Assembly (NCBI GenBank): GCA_026724425.1
Contig: JAIUCV010000001.1
Location: 14,924,556 to 14,988,555, forward strand
Reading direction: 5' to 3'
Source: Erythrophleum ivorense
Lineage: Eukaryota; Streptophyta; Magnoliopsida; Fabales; Fabaceae
Length of the DNA stretch: 64,000 bases
Shown: in pieces, positions 46,209 to 57,952 of the stretch
Layout: every line of letters begins with the position of its first letter
Position numbering within the stretch: position 1 is the stretch's first letter
Notes under the pieces: model-generated
Database searches by the model: none
Told to the model about the DNA's origin: nothing
Seen by the model: only the letters and a program-made list of their open reading frames with translations
Translations under genes and position numbers: made by a program

Positions 46209-46650
46209 TAAGTCCCTATCACATTTCTTTCAATTCAAGTACGTGGCATTTGGCTTTAGAAAGCATTATCCATTCTTGTTCATTGCTTCATTTGGCTTCA
46301 AGTGTCTTCACACTCATTGTTATTTGCATATTTCTTTCAAATGTCCTTCACAAGGGTAGTTATATTACTTTTTCTCTCTACAAATGCAGGTCCAGAAAGT
46401 AAACCTTCAAGAAATACAAGTTATGAAAAATTCATAACTTGTCACACTTCTTTCAATTCAAGTACATGGCATTTAGCTTTAGAAAGTTTTAGCTATTATT
46501 GTTTATTACTTCATTTGGCTTCAAGTGTTTTCACACACATTGTCTTTCAAGTGTCTTCACAAGGGTGGTTATATCACTTTTCCTCGTTACAAATATAGGT
46601 TCAAAAAGCAAACCTTTAGGAAAGAGAAGTTATGTAAAATTCCATAACAA
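46209..46650 (+). repeat. Tandem duplication of about 220 bp
   Basis: Unit 1 (about 46219-46438) and unit 2 (about 46439-46650) share the same order of blocks: CACTTCTTTCAATTCAAGTA, TGGCTTTAGAAAG, CTTCATTTGGCTTCAAGTGT, CACAAGGGT and AGTTATG. Open frames here (46169-46684) arise from the repeated unit, and none looks like a known protein. Confidence 0.8.
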
Positions 46651-48003
46651 AGAAGGAGGATATGGTAACAGATACATGCATTAACACAGGAGCTTCCAAT
46701 AGCATCAACATAATAAAGTATTAGTTGTAAATTCAGAAACAAATTTCAAGAAAAAAACAAAAGAATCAGTTGAATACTATAGATTGTACTTGCACTTTCC
46801 TTTAATAATGTTAAATTGCTAATTAGTTGCCATTTCGATTATATGGTTACTAAAGAAGCAATATACAATGTGTCTGGTGTATCCAATTCAACGATCATTC
46901 TTAAACTTTGAACTTATACAAAATAGGAACTCAACCGTATATCCCAAGCTCACTACACATATATTATAGTTTTTCAAAATATAATTATATATAAATAAAA
47001 AAAATTATGAGTAATCACAGGTATATTTTAATAACATCAGAGCATTGACCATTCATCTCAATCTTAATCTAAAATACAGTTTAGTGGCAGTATTTTCGAT
47101 CTTCTGTCTGCAGCAATATTTCCATTCATCTCAGTCTCGATCAGAAATTGCTTTGAGTCACTAATGCATACCATGAATCAAACTAACATATTAAACCAAT
47201 GGGTGGATTCAATCAAACTAAACTAATTTCAACCTTATTTCAAACTAATCTTAATTTAGTCAATCAACAACTTCTACAATGCTTCCAACCTCATTCAACA
47301 ATATCAGCAACACATTCTCTTCCAACAGTACCAACAAAATGAAGCAACAATTAAGATTTGAAAAGATCATACCCATGGATACCCAACTTCAACAAAACCA
47401 TCAATTCAGAGGAAAGCAAGATGACTATTCGACGTTGCCATTCGAATCTTCAAATCCGCTTCTTAGAGCTCAGGATTCCCTGCTGCATGAGAGAACTTGA
47501 AGGAATCTGCCTTCAAATAGGATTTGAAGCAACAGCCTTTGTGCTTGATGGAAGCATTTAATGGTTGTCTGATTCTGAAGTTGGCCTTCTACGTTCTTTT
47601 GCATGCAAACCGAGATCTCTAGATGATTCAACGCTGTGTTTAGTCGTTTAATGGCTTACATCAACAAATGACTCATATTTGCTCTCAAATGGACAATTGA
47701 GATAAATTGACATTTGAAAACCCAAAAAAATAATAATAATAATAAAACGCACCGTTTCACTTCCTGCGCGACGTGGCTGAACATTGATCTTCAGATGCGA
47801 CGAACAGTACTAATTGTAGGAGCAATGGGTAACCATATGCCTTTTACATGCCTACGTACTATCTCCTTTGTTCATTATGTATAACATCATTTCAACTTCC
47901 AACTCAATGGTTTCCTTCCCTATTATAGAATTTTCAACTATTATTTAAATTAGTTAAAAGTCTAAAGTGCTCATTTTCTTCCAAAATAATCTCATTTTTA
48001 TTT
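46651..48003. other. Unassigned sequence
   Basis: No recognised gene. A pair of overlapping plus frames at 47279-47561 is less AT-rich than its surroundings but has no recognised domain. It contains a polyasparagine/serine-like start and Gln-rich segments. A short TAA repeat at 47730-47744 is followed by ACGCACCGTTTCACTT, which resembles sequences at 43196 and 56069. Confidence 0.35.
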
Positions 48004-48457
48004 GAGCAAATTACACTAACTTCTGTTGAGTTTTGTTAAAATTACATAAATTTATCTATTATTTTTAAAGCATACAAAAATTTTTCCTAAATTTTGTCGA
48101 AATTACATAAAACTCTTTTTTATTTTTAAAAAATATATAAACATTGCCTAAAATAAAGAATAAATTACATAGAATTCTCTTATTTTTTTAAAAAAATTAC
48201 ACAGATCTCTCTTCTATTTCTAAAAAAAATTGTGTATATTTTAAAAATAAAAAATATCTATATATAATTTTAATAAAATTTAAGGAATGTCTATGTAACT
48301 TACTTTTTTTTAAAGAAAATTTTATGTATAATTTAAAAATAAAGAGAAAATCTATGTAATTTAAGCAAAAATCAAGACATGTTTGTGTATATTTTAAATA
48401 TAAAAGAAAAATTTGTATAATTTTAGCAAAAATTATGAAAAATCTGTATAATTTACT
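48004..48457. mobile_element. Foldback MITE-like element
   Basis: The left half carries several copies of an 'AAATTACATAAA...CTTTTATTTTTAAA' unit. The right half carries the same units in reverse complement, so the whole folds back on itself, with the apex near 48225. The minus-strand open frame 48197-48523 is simply the repeated arm. It is related to 50248-50527 and 23708-23903. Confidence 0.6.
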
Positions 48458-49929
48458 TTTTTTGTTTTTATTATAGTAAAAAATATCTTTGCATTTTGTT
48501 TGAGTTATAAATTTTTTCTTCAAATAATCTTAAGAACATAATATCCCATATCAACTTGGTACATTTAAAGTTTTATTTTTAAGTTACTAAGGTAAAAAAA
48601 AACTATTTTTTTCTTAACTATTGAATTAATCTATTATTTTTTGTTTTGAAAAAAAATGAATTTCAACTATAACATCATAGTAATAAATAAGAAAAAAAAA
48701 TCTTATTAACTCAAGTAAGAGTTGATTATGAGCAATTTAAAATAAAAAAATTTGTTAGATTCTACATTGTAAAAAAAAAATTGCATTTATATAATATACT
48801 TTTCAAGAAGTTATGGTTTAGAGTTTGAAGATTTTCTCATATTAATTTTTTTGTTTAGAAAATTATCTTGTTGGAAATAAAATTTAGTATTAATTAAAAT
48901 AAGTAAGATGATGTGCGGGAATAAGTAAACATAATTATTGCATCTTTAGAAATTACATATTTCACAAGTTGTTTATTGTATACAAATGACATAATTTGAA
49001 AAATCTGTTATTTATTTATTTATATTACACATTTTTAATCCAAATGATGTAATTATTTTTGTTTGTTATCACATGTTATTTTATTTATTTTAATTACTAT
49101 TAAATTTTAATTTCAATAAAATAATGTTATAAACAAAACAAATTTAACATTAAAAAATTATTTAAAATTAATAGAAAGGACCACCGAAAACATTTCAGTT
49201 CAATACTTTTAGTAGTATCTTCTTGCAATACAGGAGCCGTTGATGTTACCGTCACAGACTTTGATTAATGATTTGGTACAATCCTTTTCAACAAAAATCA
49301 TCTCAAGAAGATATGCTTCGCTTGGTGCTCAATATGCCACATGCTACGCCCAAGAGCACTATACTTCTATAATTTGTTTTCATCTCTTCGTACCCCTTGG
49401 CGTGTTTGTTCACGCTAGATTTGAGATTTGAGATTTGAATGCCATCATTTTTAAAAACCTAAGCAAACGTGGAATCATATCCAAACTAGTATTAATAACA
49501 GTTTTATTTTGATATTTTAAGTAAGAAGTTATTGTTATTAAATATTTTAATGAATTAATAACAGTTTAAATAGCAACAAGAGAATGAGCTACAAAGGAGT
49601 TATAAGTTCCACATTAATAAAATCATTTCACAATAAGTATAAATTAAAATTAATCCAATATTATTATTGTATATAAAAAATTACCATTCTCACACATGCA
49701 TGAAAATACAGCAAATTGTTTTTTTAATTAAATTAGATATCATTCTATAATTTAGTTCAAAATTCATTACTTTCGTGGTTCAACACTTTTGTGATTTATT
49801 TGATTATCATTTAACTATCATACATATAATATTTTACATTTTTTTCGACGAAATAATTATCATGTAAATGTCATAAAATTAATGATGAAATGTTTCAATG
49901 TTAAATGTCTATTTAACTTATATCTTGAA
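48458..49929. other. AT-rich sequence with a less AT-rich patch
   Basis: Nothing firmly recognised. 49190-49440 is richer in G+C, with a 63-codon plus frame (49240-49431) that has no family I recognise. It could be an old exon or a promoter fragment. Confidence 0.3.
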
Positions 49930-51450
49930 TTCTTTTTTTAGTGTTTTGATCCTTTGTTGGGATTGAATGAATACTTTTAATTTCAAAATATCAATTTAAT
50001 TTCAGTATTAACCTTAAATGACAATGAACATATTCAGAGAATAAGTGAAGCACAATTTCAGTAATAAAATATTTAAAATTTCAACTTTCACATAATTATT
50101 TCTATTAAAATTAATAAAAAATATTATAAAGCATTAAATAATAATAAAATAAACTATAGGAAAATCTAATAACACACTTTAAATTATAAAAAACAAATTA
50201 AAGTTCAAGCTAAATTACAAGAGGATAGCTGTAATATTTTTTTAAATAAAGTAAATTGTATAAACATCTTCTCTATTTTCAAAATATATACAAAATTCTT
50301 TTAAAACAAAAAAATCATATACTTTAATCTAATTTAAAATTTTTTATCAAAATATTCTCTATTTAATTTTTTTAAAAATATGTATTTAAGTTAATTGAGG
50401 ATTTTTTTTAGTTAAAAAATAAAATTAGATTAAAGTGTAAGTGTTTTAAAAAATATTTGTATATATTTTAAAAAATGAAAATTATATAATTTCAATAAAA
50501 TTTAAAAGAGATTTATATAATTTAAGTAAAAAAAATTATGAACCTAACTATTGGAGGAGAGCCTACCAAGACTCATCCAAACAAAAAGATACAAATAGAA
50601 ATTAGAGCCGAAAGAATTCCATATGTATGATTGTTTTGTTACTATTTTTAAGAACAATATTGTTAATAAAATTAAAGCTTATTCATTTTGATGATATGAT
50701 TACGACGTCGCAGTTTAACCGTCAACGTCAATGACGATAGAAAAAGATACACGTGCAGGTTGGGAACAGAGTTATGAGTGTCTGTGAATAAAAGAGTTGG
50801 CGACACAAAGTAAACTAAATTTTATCCTTTTTAATGTAATTTTTTAATAGAATATTTATTATTATTTTTTTAACAGTGTTTTGACCCTTGGGATTGAATG
50901 AATAATTTTAATTTCAGTATTAACCTTAAATGACAATGAACATATTAATAAGTGAAACACACTTTCAGTAATAAAATATTTATCATTTCAAACTTTTAAA
51001 TTATTATTTTTGTAAATTTAATATAAAAAAATATTACAAAGTGATTAAGGGATAATAAATTAAAATTTAAGAGAATTGAATGACAAATAAGGAACAACTT
51101 AAATTTAAAGCTGAATTACACGAGGATGGCTGTAATTTTTTTTAAAAATAAATATGAACCTAACTACTTGAGGGGAGACAGCCTACCATGACTCATCTAA
51201 ACAAAAAGTGATAAATAGAAATGAGAGCTGAAAGAATCTCTTATGTTCAATTTTTTTGTTATTATTTTTTAAAACAATATTATTAATACAATTAATAATT
51301 AATCTTAATGATTTTGATGATCTGATTAAAACGTCGCAGTTTAAGAGTCAATTTCGATGACGATAGAAAAAAATATGTGTAGGTTGGGAACGAAGATACA
51401 AGTGTTGAGAAAATAAAGAGTTGGCATAAAGTTAATAAACTTTATGCTTT
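49930..51450. repeat. Tandem duplication, two units of roughly 0.6-0.9 kb
   Basis: Unit 1 (about 49930-50850) and unit 2 (about 50870-51450) share collinear blocks. These are a TTAACCTTAAATGACAATGA block (near 50008 and 50921), a CCTAACTA...GGAG block (near 50541 and 51160), an ACGTCGCAGTTTAA block (near 50704 and 51331), and a GTTGGGAAC block (near 50758 and 51382). Unit 1 is longer because it contains the MITE at 50248-50527. No gene is seen in either unit. Confidence 0.88.
50248..50527. mobile_element. Foldback MITE-like element in tandem unit 1
   Basis: Inverted arms: AAATTGTATAAAC and following on the left, with its complement TTATATAATTTAAG on the right. The arms continue through ATATATACAAA and ACTTTAATCTAATTT blocks. 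The equivalent site in tandem unit 2 (about 51130-51155) lacks it, giving an internal empty site. It has no coding content. Confidence 0.75.
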
Positions 51451-52408
51451 TTTAATATATATACATATATATATATAGTACTATATATCAATAAGTTAAA
51501 ATATTACCAATTTTTGTTGGTTTGACTCTGCATTATTTTTATCATAATTTCAGCAATTGAACCGAATTGATTCGTTGAACAAAAAACTCAAGGAACCGCC
51601 TCCGGTTCAATACACTTTCTACATTGACTTCGTCCAGGAACCGTAGCAAAAGAAGGGTGTGGCTTGCTATTTATATAGTAAGAGACTCCATTGACATTAC
51701 TCGATGTAGGACAATCACAATCACAATTTCTAGCCCTTCATCTCTGGTGTCCTTTTGGAATTCGAACTCCGAAGCGGCCTCATTTCCAACATCCAACCAA
51801 ATGACCCTCAAACACCTCAATCTCGACGCAGATACTCCTCAAAGGAAGAATCGCCCCACTTGTTATAATTGGCATTACCACCCGTAGAGTCCAAACATCC
51901 ATCTATCATTGAAGAAATTGATCAATTTCAATTCAGATTAGTGTCGGTGTGCTTCCTCTATGGAGCTTAGGTTGTTGTGGATGGGGAAGATTGAAAAGAG
52001 GATTCCTCTTCAGTGGACAGGAGGTAGCTAAGAAACAAGGAACACGATCTATTTATGCTAAAAGTGGAGTGCAGTGGTCCTAAAGATAACACCTGAAAAA
52101 GTATAGAAAGTGAGAGATGTCGGTCTCTGTTCTATTTTGTCTCGGAAACAAAGGAAAATGGATCTTAATATTTTGGCTGAAGGGTTATTTATTTATTGAC
52201 ATATAAATTGTTGGTTTTGGTGGTTTTTGGGAGGACTAGGAAAAGACATGGTGCGAGTAGAGTATTGAGGGATTGAGTTAGTGAGGGCTGAAGGGGGATG
52301 AGAGATTGCCCACCTGGACGGTGGAGTAGGGGTTTTGCTGAAAAAGCATATAGACATAAGTGAGAGTTAGCGAGTGGGGTGGGGCCTTTAGACTTCATGG
52401 ATTGTGAT
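51451..52408. other. Unassigned, relatively GC-rich sequence split by a Gypsy LTR
   Basis: 51560-52060 is clearly less AT-rich than its surroundings. It carries short open frames (51624-51887 plus; 52189-52449 minus) without a recognised domain. It ends at the target copy GTGAT (52404-52408). The rest of this older locus resumes at 55942. Confidence 0.4.
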
Positions 52409-55400
52409 TGTAATATCCGATTTTTATTAAACGACATAAATGGACACATTTTTAAAGTAAGTCTTTTAAAATGAATTAGTTAAGGTCTCAAAAAATTTGA
52501 ATAACATTCTAGACTCTTAAAAATGAGAATTTTAAGCTCAAATGGAAAGAAAAATGAAGTTAGAATAAAGAAACAATTTCTTACAAAAAATTTAGGAAAT
52601 GTAATAGCATTTTTATAATTTTGAGCAAATTTTAGAATTCTCATAAGAGGACTTTTTAAATGAAAGTTTTGAATTCTTCGCGATTCTCAGAAGCCCTGAA
52701 AATTATGAGAAGTCTCGGGACTATTAAAACTCATCCGGTAGATGTTTTTTAACGTCGGTATACTCAAACTTTAACGAGTTCTTTCAAAAAGGTTTTAGCT
52801 CCGATTTAAGTGATTTCAAAGGTATTTTACTAAATTGGGAATCTAAATTTTATAATGGAAAAGACAGTTCTAAAAAAGGAGTTAAAACGAAGCCGAAACG
52901 AAATTGTCATTTCAGAGGGACAAAATGAAAATTTTTGAAATCTTTCTTGAACCTTCTTAAAAGGGACGCCCCCTCCTTCTCCCATTTTAATCGACTTACT
53001 TCTACCTAAAAATAGATAGGAAGACCAGAATTTTCAAGCGCACAAGGGAGGAGGCAAAAGAAGGAGAAAAGGCTAAGAAAAAGGTATGGAATCCATGGAT
53101 TTTCTTAGTTCTTCCTTAAGCAAAATTGTTCTTCTCCTTCTCTCCTTTCCTCCTATGATTTTCTTGAAATATTTGGTGCCATTTTAGGGATAGAATAAAG
53201 AGGAAAAATTCGTGTTTGAGGTGAGGCAGCCAAGGAAAGTGAAAATCAACTAAGAAAAAGCAAGAAAATAAGGTAAAACTTTCATTCTTTAGTAGCTTCT
53301 TCCTCCCCCTCCTCCTTATATGTTTCGTCCACCATGAGTCTAATTCTTAGGGGTGTTTTCTATCCAAACCAAGGAGGGATTAGAGGTTTTAGAGTGCAAG
53401 GATTAAGAATGTATCATTAGAATCAAGTAAAAGGCATTAGAAAACAAGATATAATCATTAGGGATTCAAGTACTTTCTTGAAAATCTGATTTGATATAAT
53501 TATTTCTAAGCTTAAATGAGTACTTGGATGGGTCCCTAAGATCCCTAAGAACCTCCCTATGTGCTTCCTCAATCAAGAAGACAAACCAAAATCCATGAAG
53601 GCCAAATTCCTCCATAGGTTCGGTCAACTGAGTTCCACATACCTAGGGATAGTTTTAAATTTTTCTAAACCCATTTTTGAGTCATATATGATGAATGAAT
53701 ATGAGGGAAAGTTTTGGAAAAAATTTAAGAAGCCGGTGCTTTATGTTCCATAATATGACCTAAAGAAGTAACATGTAGTTAGACTCTTTATTTTAATTGT
53801 GTGATGACTCCAAAAGGTTTAAAGGAGTTAAGAATCATATTTAAAAGAAAAGAATGGAGTCTAGAATTTATATGATGGGTGTTGTTTCATTAGGTGCATC
53901 TTTGGAACTATAAAGGGGTATATAGGTTAAGCTAGAGTCTAAACAAATTGTGTAGCTTTAGAATTTATTTCATAAACCTAATTAGCTTCCATAAATTGTG
54001 TTTAGGCCAAGAGAAATCACTCCCACACCTTTGTGTGTGTGAGGCTGCGGAAGGGAGAGGAAATCTAAAAGAAAAAGTGTGTGGTTGCATCTAAGGTAGC
54101 TTACTTCTCCTTCTCTCATGCATGATTATTTACTTTACTTGTCTTTGAATATGTGTATATATATTTTAAGCTATGAAAAATGTCTTAGCATGAGCTCTTA
54201 CTCCATGGTATCATGATGATGCATTATATTTTTAAATGATGTTCATGATGTTTGTTTTGGTTTGATTGAGTGGTGAGGTCAAAACCATGATGGATGAGCC
54301 AAGAACCCTTAAGATTAGTTGAGACAAAGTAAAGAGTCTCCTAAAAGTGAGGTTGACTCCCAAGAGCAAGGTTGAGTCCAAGAACCCCTTAAAGAATGGG
54401 TGAGGTAAGTCCAAAATTCACAAGTGAATGGGTGAGGCCAATTCATATACTTACCAAGCCTATTTATGCTATGTATGATTTTTTTCAAATGCCAAGAATG
54501 CTTCTTGAATGGTTGCACATGTCCATATGTCCATGCATGCATATGTAAGACTTATTTTTTATCTTTTATGTATGATTGAATGGGAGATGAGCTATTGGGA
54601 TTCTTTGAATCTCATTCCCTCCTCTTCAATGATCTAACATGCTAGGTTGACCAAGAGAGCAAAGGAATGGAAGCCAACCACATGGGAAATGAGAGTTTGA
54701 CATTAAAATGCATGAAATTGGCTACTTTAAGGCTTTATGAATGATAATTAATGCAATCTATTATTGTATAAGACCTATGACCTCTTGAATATGTATAATT
54801 ATGTGTATATGTGATGTAGAAATGAGAGATTATATTATGTGAATGCTAGAATGTAATTTGAGCATGGAATGACAATTTTGGTTTCTTAAAGACTTGATGT
54901 ATTAATGCATAAATGCAAGTGGGATGGCCAAATTAAGATGTATGAGGTTTGGGACTATTTGGGTAGTTCATACAAGTCATAATTATATTTTTAAACTTGC
55001 CCAAGAGGTGTCAAACACCAATGAAATTTATTTGGATACTTTGGTATCCTATATGGAATAAAAATTGACCATATTGAAAACTTATATCACTTTTTGTCCA
55101 AATGAACTCTTATTGATTTAAGATTTGGCAAGAAATTAGATCTTTTTGGGAAGCTAAAAAATAGAATTTTCAGAGGTATATAGAATATTTAATAAATTTT
55201 CAAAGTTAGAAAAAATATCTGGTTTTGATCTGATGTACTGTTTACTCAGGTTCGAAAATGATTTCTGTCACTTAGGGGTCAAATGATGTCCAATTGTCAC
55301 GAAATTTTATATAAAAAAACTAGACATTACCAGTGACTTGTAACAACTAGAAGCACCTCATTTGGATGTCTAGAGAGGGAGATATAAATTTTTAAAGATT

Positions 55401-55941
55401 CTGCCTAGTATCAAACGCTCAAACTGACCTCGGGTATTGTTTGATTAGAATTTGAGGTCTGGGCGTGCCGGAACTGGTCTGGAGTTATTTTTTCCCTCTA
55501 ACTAACATCTGTAGCTTTCTATATGAGTATCATTTGAATGGATTGGATTTTTGTAAAATCAATTGGATATTTTTGAAGTTTGCTACAGAAACCTATGACA
55601 ATATCAGTAGATAGCTAGACCTCTGGACCTTTTCAAATGTCAAACGCCTTCTATATTGTGTTTCATGGCTTGGATATATAAGTATGAATTTTATTTATCT
55701 TCTTGCTCTCCACGAGTTGTAAGCCATTTTTAATGATGGGAATGAGTTGTATTCATGTAATTAAATATGAGAATATGATACATGAACTCATATGATCCAT
55801 GTGATACTGAATGAAATTTTTATATACGATGCAACGCTAAAATACTCATTATTTTAATACCATTATTTTGCTTCTTGTGTAAGTTGTATGATGTGAGGCA
55901 TAGATATAGTATGAGATGAGCTAAGAAATTATAGTATTACA
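52409..55941 (+). mobile_element. Ty3/Gypsy solo long LTR (G4)
   Basis: 3533 bp from TGTAATATCC (52409) to AGTATTACA (55941), flanked by the perfect 5-bp duplication GTGAT (52404-52408 and 55942-55946). In its own orientation it reads the same way as G3 and opposite to G1, G2 and G5, and it matches their reverse complements throughout. There are no gag, pol or second LTR. The open frames within it (53559-53753, 54232-54542) are not protein-like. Confidence 0.92.
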
Positions 55942-55946
55942 GTGAT

Positions 55947-56098
55947 GACCTAGCATTCAGCTTTTCTCCAATAGCACGCGAATGTTGCTTGTCACGTCCA
56001 ATAAATCTAAGTCGTCGAAGTAATCTGATGGTTGCATGTGTGCCATGCATCCAAAAATTCAAAACACAACGTTTCACTTCAATGAAACACTACATTTT
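55947..56098. other. Continuation of the locus interrupted by G4
   Basis: About 150 bp between the G4 target copy and the Copia remnant. The minus strand has a short open stretch (R-R-L-R-F-I-G-R-D-K-Q-H-S-R) without known family. It ends in a 38-bp palindrome (56061-56098). Confidence 0.35.
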
Positions 56099-56407
56099 GA
56101 TGTGCAACTTCGTAATCTTACCAGAGATGGTGTCAGATTTTGATTTCATAAGAAAGATCCATGTAAAACGTGAATAATCATCTATGACAGTCAAAAAATA
56201 CTTGTAACCATAGATAGAAGGATGAGCAAATAATCCCCATATATCAACGTGAATCAAGTTAAAATTTTTATTGCTTTTGCTGGTACTCACAGGAAAAGGT
56301 AATCGTTTATGTTTGGAAAAGTGACATGTGTCACATGGTACATCTGTGGATTTACAATGGATAAACAAAAACAACTTATGTAAAGAATGAAGTATAGAAT
56401 TTGACAT
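56099..56407 (-). pseudogene. Copia integrase N-terminal fragment
   Basis: A frame of about 100 codons with the integrase zinc-finger cysteines (C-D-T-C-H-F-S-K-H-K-R-L-P-F). The core then begins: LIHVDIWGLF (first catalytic Asp), then YKYFLTVIDDYSRFTWIFLM (second catalytic Asp). It stops before the third catalytic residue at the truncation. It overlaps the protease frame by 32 bp in another phase, a frameshift relative to the original polyprotein. Confidence 0.9.
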
Positions 56408-56873
56408 GACCTAGTCTAAAGTGCCAAAGTACATAGTCTGAGTGTGAGTGTTGTAACAGTGAGTCTTGAGCAACAACATTGACATGGGATGTTGAGGTTT
56501 GTGGCATATCTGCGTGCAGAATATATAGCCCTTCAAAGAGTTCAGTTGTACCAATCATTCTCCAAGGATGAATTTCCTGTATCCAACAACAAGAATCCCC
56601 AAAAATTAGATAATAAGAAAGAAAATGGGTTACTTTCGAAAAAGAGATAATATTGAAGGAAAAACCAGGTATGTAAAGAACATTAGTCAAGGTTAAGGAG
56701 TTAGGAAGTGACCCTGTGCCTGAATAGCAAGCAGTGATAAAGGATCCATTAGGTAGTTTGACTTTGATTGGTGGAATAGCTGTATAAGAGATGAACCAAG
56801 CTAGTGATCTACATACATGGTAAGTAGCTCCAGAGTCTAAAATCCAAGTGTTATCTTGGAATGAAGAGTTCAA
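56376..56873 (-). pseudogene. Copia protease and pre-integrase segment
   Basis: A 165-codon open frame. It has WILDSGATYHV near residue 10 (protease D-S-G-A box), an L-P-N-G-S segment, the V-L-Y-I-P-G-F-S-F-N-I-I-S block, and LWHFRLGHV near residue 149 (GAG-pre-integrase). This is the most intact coding stretch of any transposon in the window, although its gag and RT partners are gone. Confidence 0.92.
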
Positions 56874-56910
56874 AGGGTTACCTGCTACATTACTGTTTAC
56901 AGTAAATTGA

Positions 56911-57117
56911 TTAACAAAAGAGATGATGTCTTAAACTTCCTTTTGAATCAATGAGGGCAGTTTTTGATACTGCTCGAAAGAAAACTAGGTTTTCATTGGG
57001 GTGGAGGTAGTACAGAGATGATGGATCGGTGGCAAGATCTTGACTCTGAAATGGAGTTGCACCACTCTCAACATCGAAGGATGTGATAATGGGCATCGTG
57101 CCTGACTTTGAGAGCAC
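56911..57117 (-). pseudogene. Copia gag N-terminal fragment
   Basis: A 68-codon frame containing DPSSLYYLHPNENL, the conserved start of many Copia gag proteins. The LNGxNYxxW segment that should follow is missing, which shows a deletion. Confidence 0.85.
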
Positions 57118-57410
57118 TCAAGGAATTTGTAGAAGGAGTTGCTCTGATACCATGATACCAGAAATAGCAAAGAAGTCAAGGGAGGAAGAGAAGGGAAGAT
57201 AAGGAAAGAGATTGTATCTTGAGAGATAAAAATTATGTAATACATTGAGTGAATTTATGATAATAGTTGCAATTGACTAACGAATTGATTAACTGAAGCT
57301 AATCTAAAATAAAACTAACTTTAGTTATCCCTATTAGATGGAAAGATTGTGGTCACATGCACTTGCACCCTCCAGATCATGACACTTGTCCATTGCTTAG
57401 ATGCTTAACA

Positions 57411-57952
57411 TAGCTTTTTTATCTATGTATTAGGAAAAATGGAAGGAGTCAAATGCAAAAAAGACATTGTCATTCATAAGTTTCCTCAAATCCGGAAGGA
57501 ATGAAGAAGTTACAGATTCATGGTTGTGTGATTCATGAGCTTCAGGAGAAAAGGAGTGCCCCCTAAAAGATCAATGGTCCTTTTTCCTTCCTAAAATTGT
57601 AGATCCTTGGTCCTTTTTCCTCCTTCAAAGTGCAAATACATGGTCCTTGTTCGTCTCTCAAATTGTAAATGATTGCTATGCTTAGTGGTTCATGAGTCTT
57701 CATCAAGTAAAAAGTATCTAGTAGTGGCTTTTTTTCTTTTATTTTCTAGTTTTTGATGACTGCAAGTTAAAATGTAGGAGAAGGAGATTGGCATTATTCA
57801 ATTTATTTTTTATCAATGTGAGTGAAAATTTTTTTTTCTTGGTTTTTGATTCCTAATACATTTTTTAATTGTTGATGCATTTGTGGAAATTGGGGTTGGA
57901 CATCTTAGTTGTTGATTGTTGATGCATGTTATGATGCTTCATGGTTGCAATA
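57411..57952. other. Unassigned sequence
   Basis: No recognised gene. A repeated phrase 'GGTCCTTTTTCCT' occurs at about 57577 and 57609, with a related copy at about 57634. No wider structure is apparent. Confidence 0.35.

Larger units (their letters stand above)
56099..57410 (-). mobile_element. Internally deleted Ty1/Copia remnant
   Basis: On the minus strand, from right to left: a 258-bp 5' LTR candidate (57153-57410, TGTTAAG...GGTATCA), primer site TGGTATCAGAGC (57141-57152), a gag N-terminus (to about 56911), then directly protease, the integrase zinc finger and the integrase start. The element breaks off at about 56099. No 3' LTR, RT or RNase H is present. Most of gag, including the zinc knuckle, has been deleted between the gag start and protease. 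Confidence 0.85.

Noticed and set aside
46169..46684. Three overlapping plus frames of 61-98 codons with similar sequence
   Set aside because: They repeat because the DNA is tandemly duplicated. The reading frame differs between units, so protein selection is unlikely.
48197..48523. 108-codon minus frame rich in Lys, Phe and Tyr
   Set aside because: Arises from repeated arms of a foldback element, and its composition is that of AT-rich repeat DNA.
51624..51887. 87-codon plus frame in the less AT-rich region
   Set aside because: It has no recognised domain, no clear promoter or splice context, and low-complexity Thr/Ile repeats. It is left as unassigned sequence.
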